DNA of 64,000 nucleotides from Dipylidium caninum (Eukaryota; Platyhelminthes; Cestoda; Cyclophyllidea; Dipylidiidae), in contig QEYB01000228.1 of NCBI GenBank assembly GCA_017562135.1, forward strand, positions 248,001-312,000. The letters run 5' to 3'. The notes beneath the pieces were generated by a model. It was not told the DNA's origin and did not search any database. It was given only the letters and a program-made list of their open reading frames with translations. Of this stretch, positions 1 through 12,700 are shown piece by piece (position 1 is the stretch's first letter; each line of letters begins with the position of its first letter). A program made the position numbers and the translations under genes.

Positions 1-165
1 GAAAGGGCGTAGAAGCCGGGCGGTGAAAAATGTGCACACTCAGGGTGGAGACCACGATCCGGGTCGGATTGGAATATGGACGAGGACAGAATGTGGTTCA
101 CCTTCTCCATATTGCATTCTATCAAACTGCCCGCAATGTACACCGCAACAAGTGACAGTATGTGA
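1..165 (-). other. Possible partial exon cut by the left edge
   Basis: On the minus strand one frame stays open from about position 165 to the window edge. It reads as plausible protein: a hydrophobic stretch (SLVAVYIAGSLIEC), then NMEKVNHILSSS, then FQSDPDRGLHPEC. A possible splice acceptor (GGGCAG) lies inside it at about 132-137. I recognise no family and there is no start codon context. It could be the 5' part of a gene lying left of the window, or chance. Protein or RNA evidence is needed to tell. Confidence 0.2.
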
Positions 166-2079
166 TTAAATTACGACAGTTCAAAACAGCAGGCTGGGAG
201 GGGAGGCGCTGCATTCTACTCGAAATTATTGTAGCAAGTGATTTTGGGATCTTGGGGACTGAATTTTCTTCCAATCGACCATATATAGAGGCCAGGTTTG
301 GTGAAAAGTGTTTCAGGATGGACGATGACTTCTTAACAACAGCGACACTCAGGACGGACAGGGAAAGGCGGGAATTGAGTATCGAATAGACAGGCATAAT
401 TCCAGTTTATTGAGGGATCACTTGATAAGCTTCGAGGATTTAACGAGGCAATTTTGAGCAGAATAACGTGCGATGGGGCGAAGTCATCCAGAACGAAATA
501 CCTCCTTCTGGGGCGATCATCCCCACGGGTAATCATCGCCTACCATCAAGCGTTAAATTGGCGTAGTGGAAAAGCTGTGTGATACTATCATACAAAGCAG
601 ACCAAGTGGCGCGAGTTCTTCGTCGCGAGGTAGATTAAAACGAGGGGCAGGAAATGCTATTACTTAGAAAAATTGTGCCCATGCGGGCTATTTTGTCAAA
701 AAAATCTGTCATAAAGTGACTTTGTAACTATAAGAAGCAAATAATGGTATCTTAAATCTATAGGTGTAAATGGGAGAAGGTTTTATGAGTCTTGACATCA
801 TAAATAATTCTTAAAGGCTAGCTAGGGGATTACAAAAGAGGCGCCTTGGCATGAGCCGCCTATTGGTTGGCTAAATTCCTGCGATGTGGTTGGTTCCTTT
901 ATGGTATATCGATTATACTTAATATAACAAATGTTTAGATCTTCGCCGTGTCAGCCAATCAAACCTCAAGACACCGGTCGATACTTTAAAACTACTCGCC
1001 ATATTAACAAACGAGTGTTTTAAATTGAGAGCTAGCTCCCTGAACGCCTCCTGTAATGGCCAGTTTATGTAAATTAAACGCGAACGGTTAAAGTCGCAAG
1101 AAATGGCGCCCCCAATGAAAGTTTGCCAGTGCCTTCGATCACTTCTTCTAAGCCCGTTTTCACTTGCCTTGGCTCGAAACAGTCGTCGCTTCGCTTCCCT
1201 TCTCTATAAAATAATCACAGTAAGAAAAGATGTCCCTAAGGAATTCAGTTTGCTAGTGAAGGCATTATTAAAAAAACTAAGATTTTATGAAACATCATCT
1301 ACCACCACGGGCTAATGAACGAAATAAAAAAAACTTTTAGCAGAACTAGTGGTCAAATGAGGGAGACAGCATGATTTTAACGCTAGTTTCAATGAGTGGA
1401 AATATAGACGAGTCATAAACCAACACCGCGGACCCCGAACAGATCAAGGCTGTGATTTCCCTCACCTCCCCTTTCTCCCTACCAAGATATTAATCTACTC
1501 CAAATAATGCCTAACTCAAGGGAGTATGCTAGAGCCTTTGCGAAATAAGTTTAGTAAATCGGTCCCTGTAAACACGTCAACCTATTGCTAGAGAATTGGA
1601 AATTAGACGTGCAAATTTCACCGTTAACAGATCCGGCCGATTCCCGGCAGGATTTAGAGTATTAGACAGCATTTCGGATTAAGAATCGGGCTTCTATTCA
1701 TTCACAATTTCGTAACAAGAATGATAAAATGAGAACCAACCGTTATTAAAATGGGCTATTCGCAGGTTCGATGATCAAGCGGTGACAAGATCCAAATGTG
1801 AAGCGAAAAATACCAGAAATATTAGTTGGGAAAACCGGATCTTCTCAATAAGCACCCAATATTGCGAATCCTTTACGCTTGGCAAAAGATGCACAAACCG
1901 TGTACCGATTAGTCATTTTCACGAAGAAGAGAATGCCTCAGTTTCATTAAAATTACATCCACAATATCTTCATCAACAAAAATGCATGCGACGAAACCAA
2001 AACGGGTATTCCATTAAGAGCACTTCTTTAATTCAACAAAAAATGAGGGATAATCCACCGGAAACAGGTATATTCAAGT
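166..2079. other. Stretch without a convincing gene
   Basis: About 1.9 kb of mixed, moderately AT-rich sequence. The open frames here (for example 1103-1315 and 1782-2099 on the plus strand) are short, show no domain I recognise and have no neighbouring splice sites that would extend them. The stretch lies downstream of AIMP2, so its right end probably holds the AIMP2 3' untranslated region. I see no tandem repeat or RNA gene. Confidence 0.4.
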
Positions 2080-3476
2080 TCAACAACTACCATCATTAAT
2101 GGAACGAAATTGATCAACGAAGTTCTTTGTCATAGTAAAGCAGTTGTTGGACATGCATCGATCAAACCAACGTTTTGAAGTCTTCCGCACCCAAGGCGAC
2201 AATTCACCTTTTACACAGGAAATAAAGAGCAAAATCTCCTCTATAGAAAAGGGTGCCGCATCTGTCTTCCCGAATTCAGCGATACAGTCGGCCATGATGG
2301 TCATGTCGTTAGCGAAAAGAGTTCGGTTGATTTTGGACAAGTTCTCAAAAGTTTTGAGAAAGCCACTCGATAGACGTGATAGGTCCATTAGAATCATTGA
2401 ATCACCATAGAGTGGGAGATCCGTGAATGGATTTGAAATAGCCATACACCCAAAGGGAAAGGGGCGCCAGATTATTGAGAGAATCAGCTCCGAATTTGAG
2501 GAGCGAGGATACCCAGTGAAAAAGTCCTCCAACTTAGATAGGCAATCCGGAACACAGGTTAGAGAAGAGTGTTTATAAAACTGGATAGAAACATTTCGAC
2601 CTTTCAGAGAGCAGCAGCTTGCTATAGAGAAGAATTGCAAATGGAGGATGCTTGGGATCACAGTGAATTGCAAGGTCAGCAAATTTTAATGGAAGCGAAG
2701 ACGCTGGACTCGCCACGGTTGCCGACACAGGCGCAACCGTTGGCTTTTCAACTTGTCCCGAAGGTTGGGCAAGAGGTTCTAAGACGTCAATGTCTTTAGA
2801 AGATGAGGCTGAAATATATTCGACAGATTTACTAAGACCCATAGGGACTAAAAAGGCGTCAACCGTCTGTTCCAATTCCTTAAGACGGTTAATAAGCCTA
2901 GGATCGGAGGGAGAATTGTCAGCTAATACAGACGCAACCGTTGGCTTTCCAACTTGCACCGACGGCTGGGAAAGGGGTTCTAGAACGTCGATGTCCGTCC
3001 TTAGGCGAGGCAGGGATATGTTTGACAGATTTACCAAGACCCATAGGGACTAAAAAGGCATCGGCCGTTTGTTCCAGTTCCTTAAGACGGTTAACAAGCC
3101 TTGGATCAGAGGGAAGATTGTCAGTCTTTTCCCGCTTCGACTGAAGGCCCTTACCGAGTTTGGATGCAGGTGCTCTCTTTCTAATGATATATTTGTCCAA
3201 GTTCATTTCATTAAATGGCTCTGTCCTTGGCGCAGCCTTGAATTCTTGTTCTGCGACTATTTTCTTCTGTTGTTCATGGTTAGGATGCGCTTTTTTATCT
3301 TCCAGAGAAAGACCAAGTTTTGAGCGTGCGTTCGACTTCTTTTCAATAAAACCGTCAAGCTGATTGCTGTCGTTTTTAAAAGGCTCGGCCCCATTCGAAA
3401 CAGACAATTTATACATATTGTCGGTGTGGACGATGTCACCAACAGTAGGCTCCACGTGCGGTTTTATATGGTACAT
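2080..3476 (-). CDS. AIMP2: AIMP2, scaffold of the multi-tRNA-synthetase complex
   Basis: AIMP2 (p38) is the scaffold of the cytosolic multi-aminoacyl-tRNA-synthetase complex. The chosen start, ATG at 3476-3474, gives MYHIKPHVEP followed by DNMYKLSV, matching the conserved amino terminus of animal AIMP2 (MYQVKP then CMYRLP). The middle holds the leucine-rich helix RLKELEQTADAFL, present twice because of a 201-nt tandem duplication. The C-terminal GST-like region follows: HCDPKHPPFAILL, KHSSLTCVPDCLSK, SIIWRPFPFG, ANDMTIMADCIAEFG and SKRWFDRCMS. The stop codon is at 2082-2080. No intron is evident. Two single-base breaks interrupt the frame, one between 2990 and 3043 and one in the A run at 2577-2580. 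Each is repaired on paper by dropping one base. The gene follows RAB3GAP2 on the same strand after 278 bases. The family call is firm; whether the gene is intact is not. Confidence 0.85.
2720..3122 (-). repeat. Tandem 201-nt coding duplication in AIMP2
   Basis: Two head-to-tail copies lie at about 2921-3122 and 2720-2920. Each starts with DN(L/S)PSDPRL(V/I)NRLKELEQ, runs through DAFLVPMGL(G/S)KSV and ends near QV(G/E)KPTVA. Matching landmarks are 201 bases apart in one half and 202 in the other, so the copy nearer the amino terminus carries one extra base. The copies have diverged visibly, with many synonymous changes, so the duplication is not very recent. Confidence 0.85.
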
Positions 3477-3754
3477 CGTCACGAAAGCAGCACGGTACCG
3501 AAATCTGGCGCTCAAACTTTGGCGAATTAAAACGCAAATTTTAAAATAAAGATTACTAAAAATTCTATCGGTTTGGGATAATTGGCTATTTCACATAAAT
3601 CTTTTAAAAGTGGATGTATGGCCCTATCCACGGCCTGAGTTAGACAATGGCTTCTGAGAATACACACCCCCACACCGACCAAAAAAGACCTCGAGACCAC
3701 CAATAACCACCCCGACACGACGAACAACACCACCACAGCTTATAAGATCATATA

Positions 3755-6700
3755 TCATTCAAGTCTTCTCAAGAGTACATCAAACTCCATAACTGCGTTG
3801 CGTTGATTCGACTCATCGGGGAGGTGTTTAACCAGGAAATCAACAAGACGTCGCGCGCTCACCATCTGCTCTGCTACCGGCGGAGCGCATTCCCGCGTCA
3901 CTAAGCCCGGATCCGTCGAGTCCTTCAACAAAAAAAAAGAAAAATTTTATGTCTTATCTTAGTGAAGTATTGTAGGCGCTGTCTTATCCAACCTCGTACA
4001 AACACGCCAATGTCACACGCAAGCCCTCTGAAGCATTAGCCAACAATCGACCGCATAGCTCGTCGTTAAGAAGACGCATGCGGTCAGCGAGGATGCAGAA
4101 GAGACTCCCGCCAGCGATGCCCATGGAGGAATGGGAGAAGGAAGACGCAAGCACTTTTATCGCGGCCTCTGCCTCGCGATCTTCCCACGCAGCATAGAGG
4201 GCAAGAACGTGGAGTGAGTGCACGAGGCCCGTCGGAAGAGACCACACCTCGGATAGACTTATAGCGGCTCGAGAAAGGCGTCCCCGGAAGCGTTTCGACT
4301 GACGCGCAGAAGAACGCAGCATCCACTCAAGGAAGGCACGTCGTATCATCGGGAGTTTCGAGGCTGGCGGTTGCGACAACTGAACATCGGCGCGTGTCCA
4401 AGCGGGCAGAGGAACAGGCAGATTTCCGTTCCACTTCAGAGTATTAGAAAGAGAGCAACAATTAGGACGGACGTAAACTTAATTTTAAATAAAGATGTTG
4501 TTCGAAGTCAACTTCCGATATCACATAAGTGTCTATATCATTTTGGATCAAAATCAACAATTAACAACGTCAATTCAGACTCAGTCTCTCCTTTAATCTA
4601 AAATAAAACACGAACGATGAGGACCAAATAGGAAGGATGTCCGCCAACGTTATGACAACGGAATGGTGATTGTCTTCGATGCCGCGAGGGGTAGATGGGA
4701 GGAAGCCGACAAAGAAGGATTCCAATCCGCTGAGGCCACCGGGATCAAAAGAACTTTTCAAGGCAGAACTGAATTGGCCAGGGCATTTGAACGGATCTTC
4801 GATGAATTCTACTGTCAAACGCATCGCCGTCTAATCCAGAAACTCTCATCTCGCATTAGTACATCTCTTTCCTCCTGCTTGATGCCAATATCAACGGTTC
4901 CCCCTGACATGGATTCTTCCAAGGCTGTTAGAACACAACAGAGTCTTCTTTTCAAGTGATTTCGCCCGCTGCTATCTTTATTTCAGACCTCCCTCCTGCC
5001 CACTCTTCTCGAAGAAGCATGGAATAAAAAAACGACTACGACCTGACCCGGAGAGGTTGGCGTCGATACTTCGAATGCTCACAAACCAGTTAATATTCTG
5101 TGTTGAGCAACTGTTTAGGAAGACATGCCTCACATGAGAAAAATGCCTTAAAGGTAAAAGGGATTAACGAAAATGTGCGAGTCTGGATGGAAAAGCGGAT
5201 ACAGTCGGTGGTAGGGGGATAAAAACAATCGCTACTCAATCACAGAGGAAGAGGGGAGGTGGAGAGACTGTGAAATTCTCAAGTGATAGTTGAGGCTTAA
5301 CTTCAACATCTTCCATTTTTGTCCATGAATAGCGTTTATCAGCTACGGAGCGAGTGGGCACTCGAAAGACAAATTAAAGGGGAATTTAATTACGGGGAGC
5401 GCGAATTCAAATATATATATGGAAAGGCGATCAAACAATGGCATTACCGAGGCAGACACTAGTTGAACAGGATGGATTAACTCCCCACCACCCATTGTCA
5501 TTGTCGCTGGCGGTGGCGCGCCGAAGGCGAGGATAGCAGTGTGGAGGACGAGGAATTGAAGCCACTCGCTGAGACAACTGAAACTCGGTGCTTCCTCGTC
5601 GGATGCGGAGACGAGAGGCTCGAGGGGAAAGGTGGACTCGCCCCGAGCACCACCTCCACTTCTGTTCATAGCGTCCTCGTCGACCCGAAGGGTCTCGGTG
5701 TGAGTGTGTCCGGTTGAAGATGTCTGCCAGGTTGCGTCGCGATACACCGGCGACTCCTCCATGGCCGATAGGGACACCTGACGGACACAGATGGACATGC
5801 CGTCATGAATGTCACACTTTTATCTCAAAATACTCGCCAAATCTAGCAATTTCGATTTCTCACAAACGACAATCCACACTCGGAATGTCTCAGTGACTGT
5901 CAGTTGGCTTTCTGCCCCCACGTATCACGCAACACGTTCTAACCGTTAGGAAGAGGGCAGAAGCCACAGCCTCGGGAAGGCAAAAAGAGAGGACTTTGAG
6001 GAAGCAAGGGGGGGGAGGGGGGGTGGGGGACAATCGGACCCAGCGAAAGTTTAACTTTTCAACGTTTACAAAAGAATGCAGCCCATGAGCGAGTGCACAA
6101 ACCGTCGCCTCCTCCATCCGCCAAGATCGCAAACGGACTCACCCTTCGGAATTGTTCGATGAACTCACAGAAACTGAGGGCTTCCTCCAGCAAGGCCGGG
6201 TCATTTGTAGACTTAAAAAGGAAAATAAAAAGAGAATTTTAACAACAGTGGAGTGTTAGTTGAAGAAGAATGTGTTTAAAGCTTCACTTTTTTGCCTAGA
6301 CGTGTTCAAAACACACCCTTGTCCCGTCGTTCCTCATATTCTGGAGCATTGATTCAGCAAAAAAAAAAACGGAATGTGTGTGACGGAGTTATGTGCAATC
6401 CGTTGGTGGTTTCCTCATGCCGACAAGTGACGGTGACGCTCGACTTCTTACTAACCGAGCCAAAATAAGATCCATCATCTCGAGATATAAATAAACCATA
6501 AAAGGGAAAAATACAACCGAGGCGGTTGTTTTAACTTGCAAAAAATATGGAGAATGTTTTCAATGTGGGGAGGAGACGACACCTGTGAGAAGTCGGCTGA
6601 CTCGAGGACGCCAAAGTGACGTTTGAACATGAGAAGGAGGGGGACGCGGTAGCACTGACAGCTGACGGTGAAGGCGAGGCCGTGACCGGCGTTGGAGGTG

Positions 6701-9700
6701 ACACTGAGGAGATGCGCCACCCGGGCAAGTCGACGGACCTGCTGACTTGCACCCATCCGCGACTGAGTGGAAGAAGAAAAGGCACTTGACTGTTTGACCA
6801 TCCTCATTTCAGCTATTTCATAAGAAGACACAAAAAAGGGCTTGTCGCCAAGCCCTTCGCATTGTCTTTATCACCAGGAGGAGATTCAATTAGCCGAAAT
6901 GGTGAAAAGTCAACACGGACCCAGAAGGAGCGCAGTCTGACCAACTCTGCGACGACTTGTTGAACATGTTCAGTGCCACGGTGAATGGGGTTTGGCCAAA
7001 ATGTTAACTTTATTGAGGCGATAGAAAAGACGGGAAGAGGGTACAGGTCACGAGAGGGCAAATGGTGCAATTCGCCAAGACAAAGTGTCCAAAGGCATCA
7101 AGGCAGACGAAAAGGCACCACTCGGGATGAGATGGTAAATCTACGCAACGGGTACCAAAATGGCCTGTTTATGGCAATCTAAAAAAGCCTTCTGAAGGGG
7201 AAGCAACCGCCCTGAAGCTAATACTCGAGTTTTCTGGGCCTCCATGGTTAAACTTGGCAGATGTTCTGTCCCCTGCCTGATTTCACACAAAATAGCCTTT
7301 ATGACCTATAAAAGGGCGGTGATCGCGAGTTTATCACCATCCTCAGAGAGGCGGTGACGCTGTCGACCAGTGCTCCACTCAACACGTGTGAATGACATTT
7401 ATAGCGGAGAGATGAACGAATAGATGGATGACTTTTTGCCCGTTTTGTAGCCACGAAGAAATAATAGATTGATGGAAATAACATGGAGACGAATTTTAGC
7501 GGACAGTCTTAAGTGGGGCATCAAGATTTTTGTAGGCCGAGAAACTGAATCTGTCAAGTAATAGGTTATTGGCCGCTCCTTCAACCACTGCCGCCTGGTG
7601 AACCTCCCGCTGTTCAGACCCACACAACACGGACATGCCACGCTCTCTCCATCAAGCGTGGTTACTCAGCGACCCGGTTCTCCCCATTTGTCTATGGAGA
7701 CAGACTTAATGCCAAAACATCATCGGCGGTGACTCCAAGGAATAGAGGACGAAAAAATCGGGAGAAAATTAAGAAATGCCATAGTAGAAAGGGTACCCAA
7801 GGCGAAGCCAGTTGCCGCACCAACCACCAGGCAGCGCACACCAACACACGATTGGCCTCCAGGGCGTGCGGCAAGCGGCGACAGAGCGCGTGGAAGTTGT
7901 CTACAAGGATGGAGGAGCACAGTCAACAACCACGGCGACACGGTGTGGAAGCACGAGTCATCAGCGGAGGGCGAAGAGAAACCACTTTGGTGGTGATCTT
8001 AGCGGATCCGCGTACCATGACGAGGTATTAAATCGCTTAAGGGGAGATTTGAGTGCATCTCCTCTAATTTCAGCTATTCGCGGGGCATCGGAAAGGTTAA
8101 AATGTTGTCGGTACACAGGACAATTCATAATCGTACGGCCATTGTCAAGATTCCTATGATCGACTGCAAAAAATTTTGATATCTCAATCGAGGATGGGAC
8201 ACACATTGTTAGATTTTAATCCAGAATAAATGTAAGGAGTCGGAATTAACTGCAATCGCCTTCCATACTCACCGACAAATTCGTTTTTGGTGTTCTCAAG
8301 GGCAAAATTTCGGTACACCTCAATCAGATCCGCACCCTTGAGGTGGGAAGCGGCCAAGCAGCGGGCGAACTCGCTAGTGAAGTGGTCTACAACGCAAGGA
8401 GATGGATGTGAAGTGGCCGAACTAACCTGGACCCCGTAGAAAGACGCGTCGGACGCTATAGGCACGCGATGTGTGCGGTGGCAGGTCATAACACCGACGG
8501 AAGGAGGTTAGACAGTGGTTGAATACGACCATGTCTTGAAGGTGCCTAATGCGAAGACGAAGATCATTCAAGCTGGACTGCAGTTTGTCCGAAACTGGCG
8601 GTTTCCCGGCTCCCTTTTCGGCATTGTCTCCGCCTTTAAGCGACTAAAGAGTGGGATTGAGGGGATTTACAGCTGAAAATAAGCACTCAACATAGTGCGG
8701 CTTTCGCTTTTACCACTCACATCTACTAATTTTCCAAGTAAAATAGGCTAACCGATCAGGATACACAGAAGTAAACATGACCGGTGACCAAGGCATCGTT
8801 TAACAAGTTCGCCTGCTTCAAGCACTACCATCGAACTGAGAGTCGACTATTCTCAGCAGCATTTAAGAACGGTTGCCTTCCAGCGAAAAATTAGTGCTGA
8901 CAAGAGAAGATGATCCAAAAAGCTGACGAAAGCAGTACTTTTGGTATAAGCTTAATAGAATGTAGTTTAGGTTAAAGCGGAAAGGAGGAGTGGAGAGAAC
9001 AAAGCATAACAAGAGATTTTGGTAGGCAATGAGTGAGAACCTGTTGAGGTGAATTTGCATTATCCGCCTCAGCAGTTAACACCAGAGCGACGCAGAGCAC
9101 AAGACCGGCGGCATGATTGCGGGATTTCAAGAGGACACTGTAGATTTTCACAAAAGCCGCTGACAATTGACGTGGTTGAGCAGAGAAGAGCAGATGCGTC
9201 AAGTGGGTGAGACGGGATGGCGAAGCTCGCGGTGATGGTGAATGCCCTACGAGGCATCGAGCTGCTAGGACCTGTCGAGAAGGAGAAGGTGATCCACGTT
9301 ACCTCCTTCCGAACTAACCATCGAATACGACAGAGGAAAGGTGAAAGATAAATTGTGGGGGGCAAAAAAGACAAGAGTACGGAATTGCAGAATGACACGG
9401 TGTGTTAAAAAGGTGTTGATGTGAAAAGTGTGAGTGGAAATATGGAAGTCGTCGACAGGCTGTGCAAGAAACACTTTTGGTAGCCGTGTTTCCTCACCAC
9501 CGAGGCGAGATCTGCCCCGGTTCACAAAAGACTATGAAGAAGGCGCTAAAAGCTAATCATTTGACACCGACGGCTCTAATCTTATCGGGTCCGACTCCAT
9601 GGACCAATGCTCCACATTCGTCAGCTCTATGGACCGTCTTAGTGTGGACGCTTCAGTTCCACAAAAGCCGTAAATGGCACATACACCCAAGTGGTTGGAA

Positions 9701-12700
9701 AGTAAAACGCCAAAACCTGCCCCTTGGAAGTAAACTAAGATAATCAAGGTGTCACGTATTTGTGACGCTAGGGGAGTTAGTGGAAGCCAAGTGAAAAAGG
9801 ATTAAGAAAAAAGGCCGCCGAGCAGGACAGTCACACTTCTTCGCATCTAATCGCCTATCCAGCCCGGATGGACACCCTTCCAACAATTTCACCGCGACAA
9901 TATCCTTCCGCTTGAGATTGGATCATGTGAATGAAACCACCGTCAGATAAAAGCTGACCTCCGAATTTACACCGTAAATTTGCTCTATCTGTGCTTAAAT
10001 GTGCGCACCAGTGACACAAACGTGTTCTTATTTCCCTCCTGTCATAACAAGTACGAGCTCAGTAAACAATAACCTAACTGCTAACGGCGTCCCACAGTTA
10101 TCTAAAAAAAGGGCGAAATTTCTCTACGGGTTTAGTAAGAAGGCCGAATGATGAACGAGTGGACGACCAATGCATGCAAAAGGGCAGATTATCAAATACC
10201 TGCTCCCCGCGCATATGAATAGGCGAGATGGGGTAGATTCCACCACTTTTTTTGCTTTCTACAAAAAGCAGACATTTTTTCTCGCATTGTGGACTTCAAG
10301 ATGAGCATTTTTTAGTCTTCGGACATAAAATAAGATTTTCCTGGTATGTTCGAGAGATCTGCTAACATCTACGATAGGAGGGTTTCTAATCACCTCTCTC
10401 CCAATCTCCCGACCGCCGTTTTTCGAACAATAACTCTAATTAATTGCCAGACATGTGTATGAATGAAGAAACTTTACCAGAAGGTAGTCGAAGGTGAAAG
10501 GCGCCTCGTTGAGAAGGGAAATGAGTGAATCCAGAGTCACAGTGTCGGCGAAATAGGGGGTGAATATAGCGCGACCTAAAAGGGGAGAAAAGTGAGGAAT
10601 GAAGGGGAAGAGAGGCAGCAGTAGCCGTAGAATAATGCAGATAAAAACGCCGATCATGTTTAATCGAGCATTGGAGCCTAATGGACTTAATGTCCGCCAC
10701 TTGGCCGTCGCGTCGCCGGCCGAGGCGGGCATGGAAGCATTCAATCTCGACTAGACCAATTGTTAGTGCTACAGACACGTGGCAAAGAGTGCCATAATTG
10801 CCTGGCGACTCGTCGCATCTACATTAGCGTGACGAGCGACGCCGCACAGCTTCAATTGACAGCTCTCGGGAGGGGGATAAAACACTCCCCGCGGTGGTCT
10901 ATAAAATTCCAAGTTGACGAGTGGCTCAATTCGGGGTGAAGACACGAGCATCGGATGAATGTATGCTTCTACTACCTAGAATGAGAGGTCTTTGGCTACC
11001 CGAAAGTCTCGGATTGACCAAAGCGCGAGAGGTTCTCAAACAGGTTTCAGCGATGGTTATCAAGTATATGGATCATGAAAGATGGGAAGGTATTAAAAAA
11101 ACTGGCAACTGTCATCATAACATCGTCAGCAAAGGAGCTCAGGAACGAAGGATACGAATTATTTCTAACTCCATGAGGCAGCCTTAATGCGAGAATATGA
11201 GTGGTAAAGGTAAAAGTGATCTTTCAGTCGAGAGACTACTCAAGTCACGATCCACAACACCGGTCATTTAGTTTAAAGGTAGACAGAGAAAAATGAATAG
11301 CACTTTTAGAATTTAAAATGAGACTAACGACGTCTCTACTGAATCGTGCCAACTCAGCCTTTAGACAATCGGCGTCTATCATTACTCAAATGGTCAAGTA
11401 ATGAGACAGGAAGGATAATTAGTTCAATTGAAAAGGCACTAGAGTTTAATCAAGACACAGAGTCTACCGGATGTATAACCACAATGTTGATTTCCGTCAT
11501 AAAGCTCTTTTACCAGACCTCACCTACACTCCAGTTCACTCACACCGTCCAAAAAGATTTTAATTACCGAAGTATCAACTTAGTGACAATGAAATGAATA
11601 TGGAGAAGATAAGGAGGTGCGAGTAAGACAGACGGGGTTACGTGACGTGAGGTGTCCGAGGAAAATGATGCATAACTTAGATTCTAGATTAAGCGAAAGG
11701 CAAAAAGTCGGCGAGTTTTGTTTGAAGATTAGGTGCGAAACACAACATTCGCCTTATTGTTAAACCAAATAAAACAAAATATTTGAGCCATTCTTTAAGA
11801 GTCATGTCAAAAAGGTACTTTCTGAGCAAACGTAGTGTAAAGTTGGGAAACATCGGTGTGGTGAACCAGTCTATCATCAGAGAGCGAAAACCAAAGCAAA
11901 AGTAATAACAAAAACCAAGTACCTAGTAGGGTTTCGTAGGCTGCACATTTGTCCCGAGATCGCCGATCAGTGAAAGCTGAGAAGAGGCGAGAATGCGCCG
12001 CAGCACGAAAAAACGTCCACGGTTTGAGTAATTTGGGCAAATTCGTAGTTTTCCCATGCACAGGGAAAAAGTGACTTACAAGCTTAAAAAGTAGAGTAGA
12101 ACTGTAAGCAGAAATGCGGTTGACTTACCTCGATCAGTTGGTTAGCAGTTGTCCGAAAATGTCCGAGAGGTTTCCGATTCTGATTCCTGTACATCTTCGA
12201 AAGACTATGGTAGAATCGTATAAGGTGGAGCAACTTTTCCAAGTATTTTTGAAAGTCAACTTTCTGTGCCTCGTCCGAAAAAGCCTACATTTCCTACTCA
12301 GTGTCCTAAGGGATGTACTTATTTCCCTTACCGATATTTATCACTTTTTCCGTCATCCAAGTGGTTAAATCAACCACATGGGTGGTAAGAAGAATCCATA
12401 CACCTTTGAGAAACCAGTCGGGAGTGGTAATACCCCCAAGAAGACTTTCCAATTTATCCAAAGTAGTGGTATCTGAAAAATGGAGGGGGTTAATTGTATG
12501 GTTACGTTTACCCGACTTCAAAGTGGTCTTAAATGCTCTCGAACAAATCCATCCTCGAAGACGAGAGAACCTCTCAAAATCCCCTGCCTCTGGGGTGTGA
12601 GGAAACCATAAGTCAAGACTCAAACGAATTCCAATTAAGTACTTATCTTCCACGATACAGAGAGAATTAAAACTTCACGAAGTGAAAAGAAATAACAATT

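Noticed and set aside
162..397. Overlapping open frames on both strands near the left end
   Set aside because: The frames are short, have no known domain and overlap each other; neither is extended by splice sites.
1103..1315. 70-codon plus-strand frame beginning MAPPMKVCQ
   Set aside because: The basic, leucine-rich start could suggest a mitochondrial peptide, but there is no recognisable mature protein and no splice extension.
4663..4959. 98-codon plus-strand frame
   Set aside because: It lies opposite RAB3GAP2 exon-like sequence (ALEESMSGGTVDIG on the minus strand matches the family), so it is most likely an antisense shadow.
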